Source: Halomonas huangheensis (GTDB lineage: Bacteria; Pseudomonadota; Gammaproteobacteria; Pseudomonadales; Halomonadaceae). From it: a stretch of 64,000 nucleotides of DNA. The DNA is taken from contig NZ_CP013106.1 of NCBI RefSeq assembly GCF_001431725.1, positions 2,170,001 through 2,234,000 on the forward strand, written 5' to 3'. Below are positions 1 through 8,627 of this stretch, one piece after another (position 1 is the stretch's first letter; the number at the start of each line of letters is the position of its first letter). The notes below the pieces were generated by a model. It was not told the origin of the DNA, searched no databases, and saw only the letters and a list, made by a program, of their open reading frames with translations. The translations under genes and the position numbers were made by a program.

Positions 1-604
1 CGATATCACTGAGCTGTTGGCACTGAGGGAGCGATTGAAGCCTCGTGCCGAAGCCCGCGAGCTGCGCCTGACGCTGATGCCGTTTTTCATGAAAGCCATG
101 GCCCTGGCGGTGACCGAGTACCCGCTACTGAATGCACGCCTGGCCAACGACGCCAGCGAGATCCACTACCAGTCCGGGTGCAATATCGGTATGGCCGTGG
201 ATGGCAAGGCGGGCTTGATGGTCCCCAATGTCAAGGGCGTAGAAGGGCTCAGCCTGTTGGATATCGCAGCGGAGGTACAGCGTCTGACAGCGGCGGCACG
301 TGAAGGCCGTGTCAGTCAGCAGGACCTGAGTGGTGGCACCATCAGCATTTCCAATATTGGTGCTCTTGGGGGAACCTACGCTGCACCGATCATCAATGCG
401 CCAGAAGTCGCCATCGTTGCGATCGGCAAGACGCAATGGTTGCCGCGTTTCAATGAGCAGGATGAGGTGGTCAAGCGGGCGATCCTCACCGTGACCTGGG
501 CCGGCGATCATCGCTTGCTGGATGGCGGCACCATTGCACGCTTCTGCAACAGCTGGAAGGGTTATCTGGAGCAGCCCGAAAGCATGCTGCTGGAAATGAG
601 GTAG
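1..604 (+). CDS. 2-oxoacid dehydrogenase E2 (dihydrolipoamide acyltransferase), C-terminal part
   Basis: The reading frame is open from base 2 and the start lies left of the window. The visible 200 or so residues are the catalytic acyltransferase domain, which moves an acyl group from lipoyl-lysine to coenzyme A. The motif DHRLLDGGTIARF near the C-terminus carries the His and Asp of the family's HxxxDG active site, and the SNIGALGG loop is also typical. The sequence looks more like the branched-chain (BkdB/DBT-like) E2 than the pyruvate or oxoglutarate enzymes, but the lipoyl and E1/E3-binding domains cannot be seen, so substrate choice is inferred. The gene is followed at once by a strong hairpin, so it is probably the last gene of its operon. 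Confidence 0.9.
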   Translation, partial: DITELLALRERLKPRAEARELRLTLMPFFMKAMALAVTEYPLLNARLANDASEIHYQSGCNIGMAVDGKAGLMVPNVKGVEGLSLLDIAAEVQRLTAAAREGRVSQQDLSGGTISISNIGALGGTYAAPIINAPEVAIVAIGKTQWLPRFNEQDEVVKRAILTVTWAGDHRLLDGGTIARFCNSWKGYLEQPESMLLEMR

Positions 605-610
605 GCGGAT

Positions 611-636
611 TGCTGCCCGGCTCAGGCCGGGCAGCA
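611..636 (+). terminator. hairpin after the E2 gene
   Basis: A perfect 10-bp stem, TGCTGCCCGG / CCGGGCAGCA, encloses the 6-nt loop CTCAGG. It starts 7 bases after the E2 stop codon. There is no T tract, so it is either a weak intrinsic terminator or an mRNA 3' stabiliser. It makes any kinase start upstream of 637 unlikely. Confidence 0.55.
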
Positions 637-642
637 CCGCGT

Positions 643-2517
643 ATGCATATGTCTCAGGCTTCCCTGCAGCAGTTCTATATTCCCGAGGAGCAGTCAGTCT
701 ATCTGCTCAGCCAGGATGACGCTCGCAAGCTGCGTGAGTGGGTCGCGTTGTGTCAGGCTCAGCTCGAACAGCTTGGTTATCGCGATATCGAACTGATCGG
801 CAAAGGGGCTTATGGCTTTGTGTTTGCTGGTGTTACCGCGACTCACCAGCGTTATGTGTTCAAGTTCACCCGAGTCACATTACCGCAGCATCTACAGGAC
901 CGTCTCGAGGAAGAGGCGTTCATGCTTGAGCAGGTCGAGCACCCGCGGGTACCTCGTCTCGTTGCTTACCAGCGTGTGCGACATCAGCCGATTCTGGTCA
1001 TGGAGCGGGCGCCAGGCCTCAATCTCGAGGAAGTGTCCTTGAACGAGGGGCGTCTTTCTCCCCGTCTTGTGGTGCGAATTGCCGATCAGCTTGCCGATAT
1101 TCTGCGCGTGCTGCGTCGCGAACACAGCACAGACAGCACTGATTGGCGTCGTCCGGTGGTGCATGGAGACATCAAGCCTTCCAATCTGGTGTACGACGCC
1201 GCCAGCGAGACAGTGGCACTGATCGACTGGGGCTCGTCGGTGTTCGCTCAGCTTGATGCACAACTTCAATTCGTGCACGCCAATGTCATGGAACTGATGT
1301 CGGACAACCTGCAGCAGACCAATGCGCGGCTCGGCGATGTCTACTTCATTGGCGAGGACCAACTCAACGGTGCTTTGTCATCGCCGCGTTTCGATGAGCA
1401 GGGAGTGGCAGGAACCCTCTATGCGCTGGCGTCCGCTCAGTCCTGCCGCTTTGGGCACCGGGCCATCCCGGCGACGTCGCTGGGTCTGCCGATGGAGTTT
1501 GCCCGCATGCTGGACCGCATGCTGGACCCCGATCCGGAGGTGCGACTCAGGGCCGGAGACTACTTCATCCGGGAAATGCCACGTATGGCGAAAATGGTGA
1601 TGCTGGAGCTACCTGTGGCAACGGAGTTGCCGTTGGTACCGGTGTGGAGCCGTTCGGCAGCGCGTGGTATCGACACGGTCGTCTACAGCTCGCGCAAGTC
1701 CTTTCTACGCGAAGAGGGGGTGGAAGAGACCCTCAACGACGTCAATGATGTGCAGCTCGATCGCTACTATCGCAATTTCATGCAGGGCATGGGGGAAACA
1801 GAAAAGGCTTTTCTGGCTGCGGTGAGTCGTCTTGGCAAGTACCCGGTGGTTGGAGGCCTGGCGGTGCGCTGGGAGGCGGATGGCGTCTACATCGACTCGT
1901 CACTGAACCTGCACGATCCCGAGCGCAAGCCGGCTTTCATCGCTGCGGTCAACAATATGGTGACCCTGGCGCGGGCGATCCATCGTCAAGGAATATTCAA
2001 GAGCTGCCTGTTCAATGCGCGAGATACCTTGCACCTCGAGCGCGAGGGCGTGGATCAACCGTTTCTCATCGCCCCCACCATGCGTCTGGCCTATGAGGTC
2101 AGTGCTGTGCCAGAGCTGGAGGATCATTCCCGTCTACACAGTTACTTCGAAGATGGCCCTGATCCCGAGGAGTTTCTGGTACTGCCCGAGGCCATCATCA
2201 GCTCCCTGGAAGCTCTCAACGAGATTCACCATACCGGCATGATCATCTTCGAGGCGCTGCCCTCACACCTCAAGATTCATCACCACTATCGGCTTCTCGA
2301 TCCCTCGCGAGAGCGAGAGTTTCGTGACCGGCTGGAAGATATTCTCGATGCAGTACGCTTGATCGAAGGTCTGGGCGTGTCGGGATTCATGAAGATGCCC
2401 TACAAGGACACCCGATTCTTCCCTCACGTGGCCCGGCAGCCGGACCGATACTACCCGCGCGACCCACGTGCCTGGTTGGTACGCCACCAGGCAGAACGCG
2501 GGGAAGATCCAGGCTGA
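643..2517 (+). CDS. Ser/Thr protein kinase-like protein with a large C-terminal domain of unknown function
   Basis: About 624 residues from ATG 643; a second ATG at 649 is equally possible. The N-terminal half is a eukaryotic-type protein kinase. It shows a glycine loop GKGAYGFVFAG (about residues 53-63), a VFKF lysine (about 74), the catalytic loop HGDIKPSN (about 174-181, with Asp, Lys and Asn present) and DWG in place of DFG (about 195-197). The usual HRD is HGD, as in many bacterial kinases. Catalytic residues look intact, so I expect an active soluble kinase. The last 250 or so residues match no domain I recognise and there is no membrane segment. No phosphatase or obvious substrate gene is adjacent. 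The gene follows the E2 gene on the same strand, separated by a hairpin. Confidence 0.8.
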   Translation: MHMSQASLQQFYIPEEQSVYLLSQDDARKLREWVALCQAQLEQLGYRDIELIGKGAYGFVFAGVTATHQRYVFKFTRVTLPQHLQDRLEEEAFMLEQVEHPRVPRLVAYQRVRHQPILVMERAPGLNLEEVSLNEGRLSPRLVVRIADQLADILRVLRREHSTDSTDWRRPVVHGDIKPSNLVYDAASETVALIDWGSSVFAQLDAQLQFVHANVMELMSDNLQQTNARLGDVYFIGEDQLNGALSSPRFDEQGVAGTLYALASAQSCRFGHRAIPATSLGLPMEFARMLDRMLDPDPEVRLRAGDYFIREMPRMAKMVMLELPVATELPLVPVWSRSAARGIDTVVYSSRKSFLREEGVEETLNDVNDVQLDRYYRNFMQGMGETEKAFLAAVSRLGKYPVVGGLAVRWEADGVYIDSSLNLHDPERKPAFIAAVNNMVTLARAIHRQGIFKSCLFNARDTLHLEREGVDQPFLIAPTMRLAYEVSAVPELEDHSRLHSYFEDGPDPEEFLVLPEAIISSLEALNEIHHTGMIIFEALPSHLKIHHHYRLLDPSREREFRDRLEDILDAVRLIEGLGVSGFMKMPYKDTRFFPHVARQPDRYYPRDPRAWLVRHQAERGEDPG

Positions 2518-2580
2518 ACCAGCAGCCAGAACCTGAGGTTCACCCCGTATTCTCGAACGGTACTGGAGACGCTGGGCGCT

Positions 2581-2793
2581 TCAGGCGCCGAGACCGCTTT
2601 CGCGCAACAATTGATCCAGAGAACGTTCGGCCTGACGAGGACCGGCCCCTTCATGATGCAACTCTGCATCAAGCACGTTGGCGCCTTCGGAAATCAGCTG
2701 CTCGATAAGCTCGTTCTTGTTGAGTCCGGTGTGTCTGGCAAGTCGATCGAGCCGTTCCTCGAGCTCCCGGGATAAACGAATCAGATGAGGCAT
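2581..2793 (-). CDS. small ribbon-helix-helix (CopG-type) DNA-binding protein
   Basis: 70 residues beginning MPHLIRLSRELEERLDRLA. This is the pattern of a ribbon-helix-helix protein, with a short beta strand (PHLIRLS) followed by two helices ending near LNKNELIEQLI. ATG 2793 is preceded by AGGAG at good spacing, which decides it over the longer reading from 2820. Such proteins are dimeric repressors and often toxin-antitoxin antitoxins, but no toxin gene adjoins: the left neighbour is the convergent kinase and the right neighbour a GntR regulator. It therefore looks like an orphan regulator. Its target cannot be read from the sequence. Confidence 0.75.
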   Translation of the reverse strand: MPHLIRLSRELEERLDRLARHTGLNKNELIEQLISEGANVLDAELHHEGAGPRQAERSLDQLLRESGLGA

Positions 2794-2929
2794 GGCAGAT
2801 CTCCTGGCCAGTGGCGACACGCAAGGTGCGTGACAGTCCCATCACTGACTTTCATCATATCAGGATTATTCGGGATACTGTCCAGATCCTGCAACGGTAA
2901 GATCTGCCTGCAAAGTCCACGAGGCGGGA

Positions 2930-3616
2930 TCAGGACAGCCCCTGTCGCTCCATGACCTCGGTAATGATCGGTACCGGTGTCATCAAGTGTTCGCGCATCA
3001 TGCGTCGTGCCCTGGAGCGGTCGCGCGACAGGACCGCTTCGGTCAGCGCTGCATGCTCCTCGCGCTTGGCTTGCAACGCTGCGCTGGAGAACACCGTCTC
3101 GCATAGCCACAGATGACGGTAGCGTTCCACTTGATCGAACAGCGAGTCACGGACCTGCATCAGGTGTGGCGAGCGACAGCCGGCGACAATTGCTGTGTGA
3201 TACGCCTTGTGACGAGCGTCCCACAGGTCCAGCTGTTCTTCGGCGCTGGTGACTTCGACCACCTTGGATAGCGTATGAGCTGTAGCGAGAATCTCCGCTT
3301 CCCAACTGTCATCGCCGCGTTCGATAGCCAGTTCGAGCATCAGACCCTCGAGTTGGGCGCGAGCATCATAGATGTCCGTCAGTTCTGCCAGTGACATAGG
3401 CGCGACGCGGTAGCCACGTTGACTGATGGCAACCACCAGCCGCTCTGCCACCAGTTGCGACAGCGCTTCACGCATGGGACCGACACCTAGATCGTAGCGC
3501 TGCTTGAGGCGTGCCATCAGCAGTTTTTCACCGGGGGCGTAGACGCCGCGAATAATATCCTTCTTCAGGCTTTGATAGGCACTGATAGCCAGGTTCTGTC
3601 TGGGCAAATGTTCCAT
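2930..3616 (-). CDS. GntR family transcriptional regulator, FadR/FCD subfamily
   Basis: 228 residues. Residues 8-75 form the winged helix of the GntR family (AYQSLKKDIIRGVYAPGEKL, then GPMREALSQL and the wing RGYRVAPMS). The rest is an all-helical FCD effector-binding domain with conserved D..ARAQLEG and metal-type histidines (H in DARHKAYHTAI and REHL). Members sense organic acids and usually control catabolic operons. The arrangement resembles CsiR-type regulators but this is not enough to assign the ligand. It is transcribed away from the kinase and towards nothing obviously catabolic, so its regulon is unknown. Confidence 0.9.
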   Translation of the reverse strand: MEHLPRQNLAISAYQSLKKDIIRGVYAPGEKLLMARLKQRYDLGVGPMREALSQLVAERLVVAISQRGYRVAPMSLAELTDIYDARAQLEGLMLELAIERGDDSWEAEILATAHTLSKVVEVTSAEEQLDLWDARHKAYHTAIVAGCRSPHLMQVRDSLFDQVERYRHLWLCETVFSSAALQAKREEHAALTEAVLSRDRSRARRMMREHLMTPVPIITEVMERQGLS

Positions 3617-3716
3617 GCGTGTGAAATCTGTCCGTGAATGACCTTGTCATCATACCGAAAGCAGCGCTGTCAGACAGCGGCGTTGCATCAGGTGTGATGC
3701 GTTTGCCATCAGCGCA

Positions 3717-5429
3717 TCAGTTGCGTTGACGATGCAGTTCGCTCCAGGCGGCGTAAGTGCTCAAGAATGCCCGGCCGGTAAGGTCATCGAGAAAGTCCGA
3801 CAGCTTGAGACGGTCCATCACCGGCCCCTTGACCTCAGCCAGGTGCAAGGTAACTCGTGAATCCTTGAGACGAGCATTGATGGCGTCGAGGCTCTCGAGC
3901 GCTGAAGCATCAATCAGGTTGACCGCGGAACAGATCAACACCACATCGGAGAGCTCTGGACGACTGGCGACCAGGGAGTAGACGGTGTCCTCGAGATAAC
4001 GGGCGTTGGCGAAGTAGAGGCTCTCATCGATACGTAACAAGGCCAGATGACTGACCGTTTCGACATCATGCCGTGTGACCGATCGGAAGTGTTCAGTGCC
4101 TGGGATGCGACCGACAATAGCGCTGTGTGGACGGCTGGTTCGATACAGGAACAGGCCGATGGACAAGACCACGCCAGAGATGATGCCGGCTTCAACGCCC
4201 TCGATCAGGGTCATGGCCATGGTCACCGCCAGTGCCGAGAAGTCGCTGCGCGAATAACGCCAGGTCTGACGCAGCAGGGGAATATCGACCAGGGTCAGAA
4301 TCGCCACGGTAATGGTTGCGGCCAGTGTGGCAATTGGCAAGTGCTCCAGCAATGGTGTGAAAGCGAGGGTAACAATACCGATGCCGATTGCGGCAAACAG
4401 CCCGGCAAGCGGCGTCTGGGCTCCGGATTCATGATTGATCACTGTGCGTGACAGGCCTCCGGTCACCGGCATTCCAGCGCTGAAGGCGGCAGCAATATTG
4501 GCGCCTCCCAGACCCAGCAGTTCCTGGTTGGGGGCTATTCGGTCGCGCCGCTTTGCGGCGAGCATCTGTGCCATCGAAATCGATTCGACGAAGCCGACCA
4601 CGCTGATCAACAGCGCCGGGACGAGTAAGGTATGCCACAGCGATAGGTCGAGAACGGGTAGCGTCAGGCCCGGAAGTCCGGCGGGAATCATGCCTACTGT
4701 TGCTACACCACTGGCGGCGAGATCGAAGCGCCAACTGATGAGTGTGGTTGCCAGCACGGCGATAACCGGGCCCGCACGCACCAGCATACTCGCCAGCCCT
4801 TCAGGGACGTGCAGTGCGGCCAGCGCCCTGGCGCCGAAGCCACGCACCACGTATAGGAAGGTCAGGCTGCCGAGACCTACCAGCATGGTTGGCCAGTGGC
4901 TGTTGGCGAGGTTGTGGGCAAGGCTGTCGACCAGCGCCAGTGCCGTATAGCCTCCGGCTTCGATGCCGAGGATGTGTGACAGCTGGCTGATGGCAATCAA
5001 CAGGCCAGAGGCGGACAGGAAACCGCCGATGACGGGGTGGCTGAGGAAGTTGGCAAAAAAGCCCAGGCGCAGAAAACCCATGGCGGCCAGCATCAGTCCG
5101 GACAATAACGACAGCACTAGTGCGGCGGCAAGGTACTCATCGCTACCGGGTACCGCAACGCGTGATAGGGCGGCGCCTGTCATCAGGGCGATGATTGCCA
5201 CAGGGCCAACCGCCAGGCTACGGCTGGTGCCGAGCATCGCGTAGACGACAGCAGGCAGCAGGCTGGCATAGAGTCCAACTACGGCGGGTAACCCGGCGAG
5301 AATGGCGTAGGCCAGTGATTGGGGGATCACCATGATCGTGACGATCACCCCGGCGATCAGGTCGCTACCCAGCAGGCGAGGAGTGTAATGTGGCAGCCAG
5401 GCGAGAATCGGTAAGTAGCGCTTGATCAT
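3717..5429 (-). CDS. SulP family anion transporter with STAS domain
   Basis: 570 residues, the normal length for the family. The N-terminal 420 or so residues hold 10-14 hydrophobic segments with the SulP signature near the start (LLGSDLIAGVIVTIMVIPQ...YAILAGLPAVVGLYAS). The last 120 residues are a cytoplasmic STAS domain (LALLRIDESLYFANARYLED... and VILICSAVNLIDASALESLD). SulP proteins carry sulfate, bicarbonate or dicarboxylates across the inner membrane, usually with Na+ or H+. Substrate cannot be deduced here; there is no carbonic anhydrase next to it. About 50 bp separates it from the flavoprotein gene upstream on the same strand, so the two are probably co-transcribed. Confidence 0.92.
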   Translation of the reverse strand: MIKRYLPILAWLPHYTPRLLGSDLIAGVIVTIMVIPQSLAYAILAGLPAVVGLYASLLPAVVYAMLGTSRSLAVGPVAIIALMTGAALSRVAVPGSDEYLAAALVLSLLSGLMLAAMGFLRLGFFANFLSHPVIGGFLSASGLLIAISQLSHILGIEAGGYTALALVDSLAHNLANSHWPTMLVGLGSLTFLYVVRGFGARALAALHVPEGLASMLVRAGPVIAVLATTLISWRFDLAASGVATVGMIPAGLPGLTLPVLDLSLWHTLLVPALLISVVGFVESISMAQMLAAKRRDRIAPNQELLGLGGANIAAAFSAGMPVTGGLSRTVINHESGAQTPLAGLFAAIGIGIVTLAFTPLLEHLPIATLAATITVAILTLVDIPLLRQTWRYSRSDFSALAVTMAMTLIEGVEAGIISGVVLSIGLFLYRTSRPHSAIVGRIPGTEHFRSVTRHDVETVSHLALLRIDESLYFANARYLEDTVYSLVASRPELSDVVLICSAVNLIDASALESLDAINARLKDSRVTLHLAEVKGPVMDRLKLSDFLDDLTGRAFLSTYAAWSELHRQRN

Positions 5430-5480
5430 TGCGTTGGGCTTTCCTTCCTTGAGTGGGCGGAGCGTGGAGTTACGCTGCTG

Positions 5481-6626
5481 TCAGCGGTCAACGCGGTGAT
5501 GCTCGAGAAAGCGCTGATCCAACCAGCTTTTCCAGTGGCTGGCTAGACGTCCGCCCCACCAGTGTCGGCCATACAAGGCCAGCGCCTGGTTGGCGCCAAG
5601 GTTGAGAATCGACAGTGCCTGCTCGGGTGGCTGATACGGTTGTAATGGTTGGTCATTCAGCACAGCTTGTAGATTGTGCAGCAGAACAGGCCCCTGGCGC
5701 ACCCCATGAACGCCGATTCGGGCCAATTCCTGCCCGGCGAAATCGATACAATCTCCTGCGGCGAAGATATTGTTCTGCCCTTCGACTCGCAGCTGGTGAT
5801 CGACCAATAGACCATGTTTTCTGGCTGAGGGCAGGCCCAGAGTGTCGCTCGGAGTCTGGAGCCCGGTAGCGAACAGCAGATGGTCGACATCCTCGAGCAA
5901 GGCTGTAGGGGCTCCGTGCGGATAGCCGTGTGGATTTGGATTGGCTTTCAACTGGATCTCACGCTCCAGCAGGCATTTGGCAAGCCAGTTCCGACAAGTG
6001 GAAGGCGTGTTCGGTAGCAGGCCTTCAGCGCTGTGGAGCAGGGTGATGGCCAGGCGCTGGTCGTCGACGCCATGATGTCTGCCAAGCTGGCGCAATGCAC
6101 AGGCCATCTCGATACCACTGGCGCCGCCTCCTTGCACCACGATGTTGATCTGGCGTCGCTCGCTGAACTGTCGACGCAAGCGGTTGTGAAGTGACCTCAG
6201 TCGTGAAATCGGTTTGACGCCCCACATTTCGGTATTGGGCAACCTATGGTCGGGAACCTGTACCATCGATCCAAGGTTCATGCTCAGTACGTCGTAGTAC
6301 ACCTCCGTGCCGTTGCCGAGCATGAGACACTGGCGTTCAGGCGTGACCTTCATTGCACGCTGACGGATCAGCTTTATACCTCGTTGACGGCATGTCCGTG
6401 CAGGATCGATCCTCATGTCTCTGGCGTTGATGTCTCCGGCCAGCATGGCGCTCGCGCTTCCAGAGTACCAGAACGCTCTGGGTTCAATCAGAGTGACGCT
6501 ATAGCGGCTCGTGTCGAGGTGCTTGATGAGATGCAGGTGGCTGTGTCCTGCACCTACAAGCAGGATACGAGGTGCCTTGTCGGGGCAGGCTGAAGGGGAG
6601 GCGGTGACGTGGTTAACAGCGGGCAT
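5481..6626 (-). CDS. FAD-dependent pyridine-nucleotide oxidoreductase, NDH-2-like
   Basis: 381 residues. The N-terminus has a Rossmann fold for FAD (ILLVGAGHSHLHLIKHL) and a second dinucleotide motif lies near VVQGGGASGIEMA (about residue 165). The FAD-contact motif IFAAGDCID is also present (about residue 290). The GHSHLHLIK version is the one found in the NDH-2-like domain that is fused to selenophosphate synthase in some bacteria; here it stands alone. No CxxC redox disulfide is seen, so it is a two-domain NADH- or sulfide-quinone-type reductase rather than a lipoamide dehydrogenase relative. It lies directly upstream of the SulP gene. The electron acceptor is unknown. Confidence 0.85.
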   Translation of the reverse strand: MPAVNHVTASPSACPDKAPRILLVGAGHSHLHLIKHLDTSRYSVTLIEPRAFWYSGSASAMLAGDINARDMRIDPARTCRQRGIKLIRQRAMKVTPERQCLMLGNGTEVYYDVLSMNLGSMVQVPDHRLPNTEMWGVKPISRLRSLHNRLRRQFSERRQINIVVQGGGASGIEMACALRQLGRHHGVDDQRLAITLLHSAEGLLPNTPSTCRNWLAKCLLEREIQLKANPNPHGYPHGAPTALLEDVDHLLFATGLQTPSDTLGLPSARKHGLLVDHQLRVEGQNNIFAAGDCIDFAGQELARIGVHGVRQGPVLLHNLQAVLNDQPLQPYQPPEQALSILNLGANQALALYGRHWWGGRLASHWKSWLDQRFLEHHRVDR

Positions 6627-6722
6627 CCATATTCTTCCGATGGGATGAAGAGGGGCCTGGATATCTCGATATACATCGACTCTGGTTATACATCAGATGC
6701 TCGAGGTGGGCACACGGCCAGC

Positions 6723-6769
6723 CTGAATCCTGTCCGCGAGCTGCAATGAAACTCGCGGACAGGATTCAG
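6723..6769 (-). terminator. 18-bp perfect inverted repeat downstream of rarD
   Basis: Arms 6723-6740 and 6752-6769 are perfect reverse complements of each other over 18 bp (CTGAATCCTGTCCGCGAG), with an 11-nt loop. The element starts 11 bases after the rarD stop codon on the minus strand. It has no clear T tract on either side. It is the most perfect hairpin in the window and should block or process read-through from rarD towards the flavoprotein gene. Confidence 0.6.
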
Positions 6770-6779
6770 CTCTGGATCG

Positions 6780-7640
6780 CTAGCGCCAGCTCGACACCGA
6801 GTAGAGCAGCAGGCCAATCCAGATCAGTGCGAAAGTCGTCAACTGCTCTATCTGTAGTGGCTCACCAAGCACCCAGATCGCCACGACAAACTGCAAGCTG
6901 GGGTTGATATACATCAGGAAACCTACAGTGCCGAGACTGAGACGCCTTGCTGCTCCGGCAAAGGCCAACAGGGGAATGGCTGTCAGGATGCCGCTGCTGA
7001 TCAGCAGTAGACTGGTGCTGGAAAGCCCCGTGAAGTTCGATGTGCCGTTCGCTGTCAGCCAGCCGACCATCATCAAGGCGAAAGGCAGCAGCAGCAGTGT
7101 CTCAACCAGCAGTCCCGAGAGACCATCCAACTGTACTTGCTTGCGCAACAAGCCATAGGTACCGAATGAGGCCGCCAGAACCAGACTGATCCAGGGCAGG
7201 CTGCCGAGCTGAACCAGTTGTATACCAATCGCCATCAGTGCCAGCAGGATCGCCACTCCCTGCATGGGTTTGATGCGCTCCTTGAGCACCAGCATGCCCA
7301 GAGCCACATTGACCAGAGGCGTCATGAAGTAGCCGAGACTGGCCTGTAGGACGTGCTGGGTTTCCACCGAATAGATGTAGAGCCCCCAGTTGAGAGCAAT
7401 CAGGATCGCACAACCCAGGACGCGGCCGAGACGACGTGGATGCGTCAGCGCATCGCGAATGGGTGACCAGCGGCGCAGCAGGGAGATTACGACTGCCAGA
7501 AACACGCAAGACCAGAGGATGCGGTGGGTGAGGATTTCCACGGCAGGCACATTGTCGAATAGCGCGAAGAACAGTGGAAACAGGCCCCACATGCTGTATG
7601 CAGCCAGGCCCAGTGCAACGCCTCTGGTTGATTCGGACAT
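6780..7640 (-). CDS. rarD: EamA family transporter RarD
   Basis: 286 residues from ATG 7640, close to the E. coli RarD length. About ten transmembrane helices are arranged as two EamA repeats. The opening STRGVALGLAAYSMWGLFP and the following VPAVEILTHRILWS are diagnostic of RarD within the drug/metabolite transporter superfamily. The substrate of the family is not firmly known. A GTG nine bases upstream (7649) has AGGAG at ideal spacing and could be the true start, adding VAR. The gene is divergent from yafV. Confidence 0.9.
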   Translation of the reverse strand: MSESTRGVALGLAAYSMWGLFPLFFALFDNVPAVEILTHRILWSCVFLAVVISLLRRWSPIRDALTHPRRLGRVLGCAILIALNWGLYIYSVETQHVLQASLGYFMTPLVNVALGMLVLKERIKPMQGVAILLALMAIGIQLVQLGSLPWISLVLAASFGTYGLLRKQVQLDGLSGLLVETLLLLPFALMMVGWLTANGTSNFTGLSSTSLLLISSGILTAIPLLAFAGAARRLSLGTVGFLMYINPSLQFVVAIWVLGEPLQIEQLTTFALIWIGLLLYSVSSWR

Positions 7641-7793
7641 CCTTGCCACTCGTGGTTCTCCTGATGGGGCTTGCCGAGAAAAGAGCGATGGAAAGGAGCC
7701 GGATTCTAGCACAGCAACGCCGGCCTGGCGCCGAACTGGAAGGCAATGGCTGCGGTAAGCGCCTGGGTCAGTTAGCCTATAGGTAGACAACCC

Positions 7794-8627
7794 ATGGCTG
7801 AGATATCTGCAATGACACAGCTGCGTACAACTCTGGTGCAATGTGACCTGCGTTGGGAAGACCCAGAGACCAATTGCCAACGACTGGCAGAGCTGCTCGG
7901 GGGGATGGGGAGTGCCGAGACTGACTTGATCGTACTCCCGGAAATGTTTGCCACCGGCTTCACCATGAACTCGCGGGAGATGGCGCAGCCCATGCAGTCC
8001 AGTGCTGTCGTGGCCTGGCTGCGTGGGCAGGCGCAACAGCGCGGATGTGTAGTGACTGGCAGTGTGGCGATTGAAGAAGGCGGCGAATATTACAACCGTC
8101 TGATCTGGGCGACACCGGACGGTGAGTTGGTGCATTACGACAAGCGCCACCTATTCCGCATGGCTGGTGAGCATGAACGCTATGCGATGGGGGATCGTCG
8201 GGTCGTCGTCGAGCTCAAGGGGTTTCGTATCCTGCTGTCGGTCTGCTATGACCTGCGTTTTCCGGTGTGGCTGCGACAGCAGTCCTCCGCACAGGATGCC
8301 TTCGAGTATGACGCTCTACTGTGTGTCGCCAATTGGCCTGCACCACGTCGCCATCCCTGGCGAGTGCTGCTGCAGGCGCGGGCAATCGAGAACCTGTGTG
8401 CGGTGATCGGCGTTAATCGCGTTGGCGAGGATGCGCGCGGTCTCGGCTATGCGGGGGACTCGATGCTGCTCAACGCCAAAGGAGAAGCGTTGATTGACGG
8501 CGGTGATGGACAGACCATGGTTTCGACAGCGGTACTGGAGCGTGAAGAACTTGAAGAATTTCGCCAGCGCTTTCCTGCCTGGCAGGATGCCGATGAATTC
8601 AGCCTGGCTATGGGAGAGCAGTCCTGA
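7794..8627 (+). CDS. yafV: nitrilase-superfamily omega-amidase YafV
   Basis: 277 residues; an internal ATG at 7812 (MTQLRTTLVQCDLRW) is an alternative start and matches family N-termini better. The nitrilase triad is visible: Glu in LPEMFATGF, Lys in HYDKRHLF and Cys in LLSVCYDLRFPVW. Enzymes of this branch hydrolyse alpha-ketoglutaramate or ketosuccinamate to the keto acid and ammonia, cleaning up by-products of glutamine transaminases. They are cytoplasmic. The stop codon overlaps the rsuA start in TGATG, so the two genes are translationally coupled. Confidence 0.92.
   Translation: MAEISAMTQLRTTLVQCDLRWEDPETNCQRLAELLGGMGSAETDLIVLPEMFATGFTMNSREMAQPMQSSAVVAWLRGQAQQRGCVVTGSVAIEEGGEYYNRLIWATPDGELVHYDKRHLFRMAGEHERYAMGDRRVVVELKGFRILLSVCYDLRFPVWLRQQSSAQDAFEYDALLCVANWPAPRRHPWRVLLQARAIENLCAVIGVNRVGEDARGLGYAGDSMLLNAKGEALIDGGDGQTMVSTAVLEREELEEFRQRFPAWQDADEFSLAMGEQS

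Noticed and set aside
2581..2793. Toxin-antitoxin module built on the ribbon-helix-helix protein.
   Set aside because: No toxin-like frame on either side; the neighbours are a convergent kinase gene and a full GntR regulator with its own spacing.
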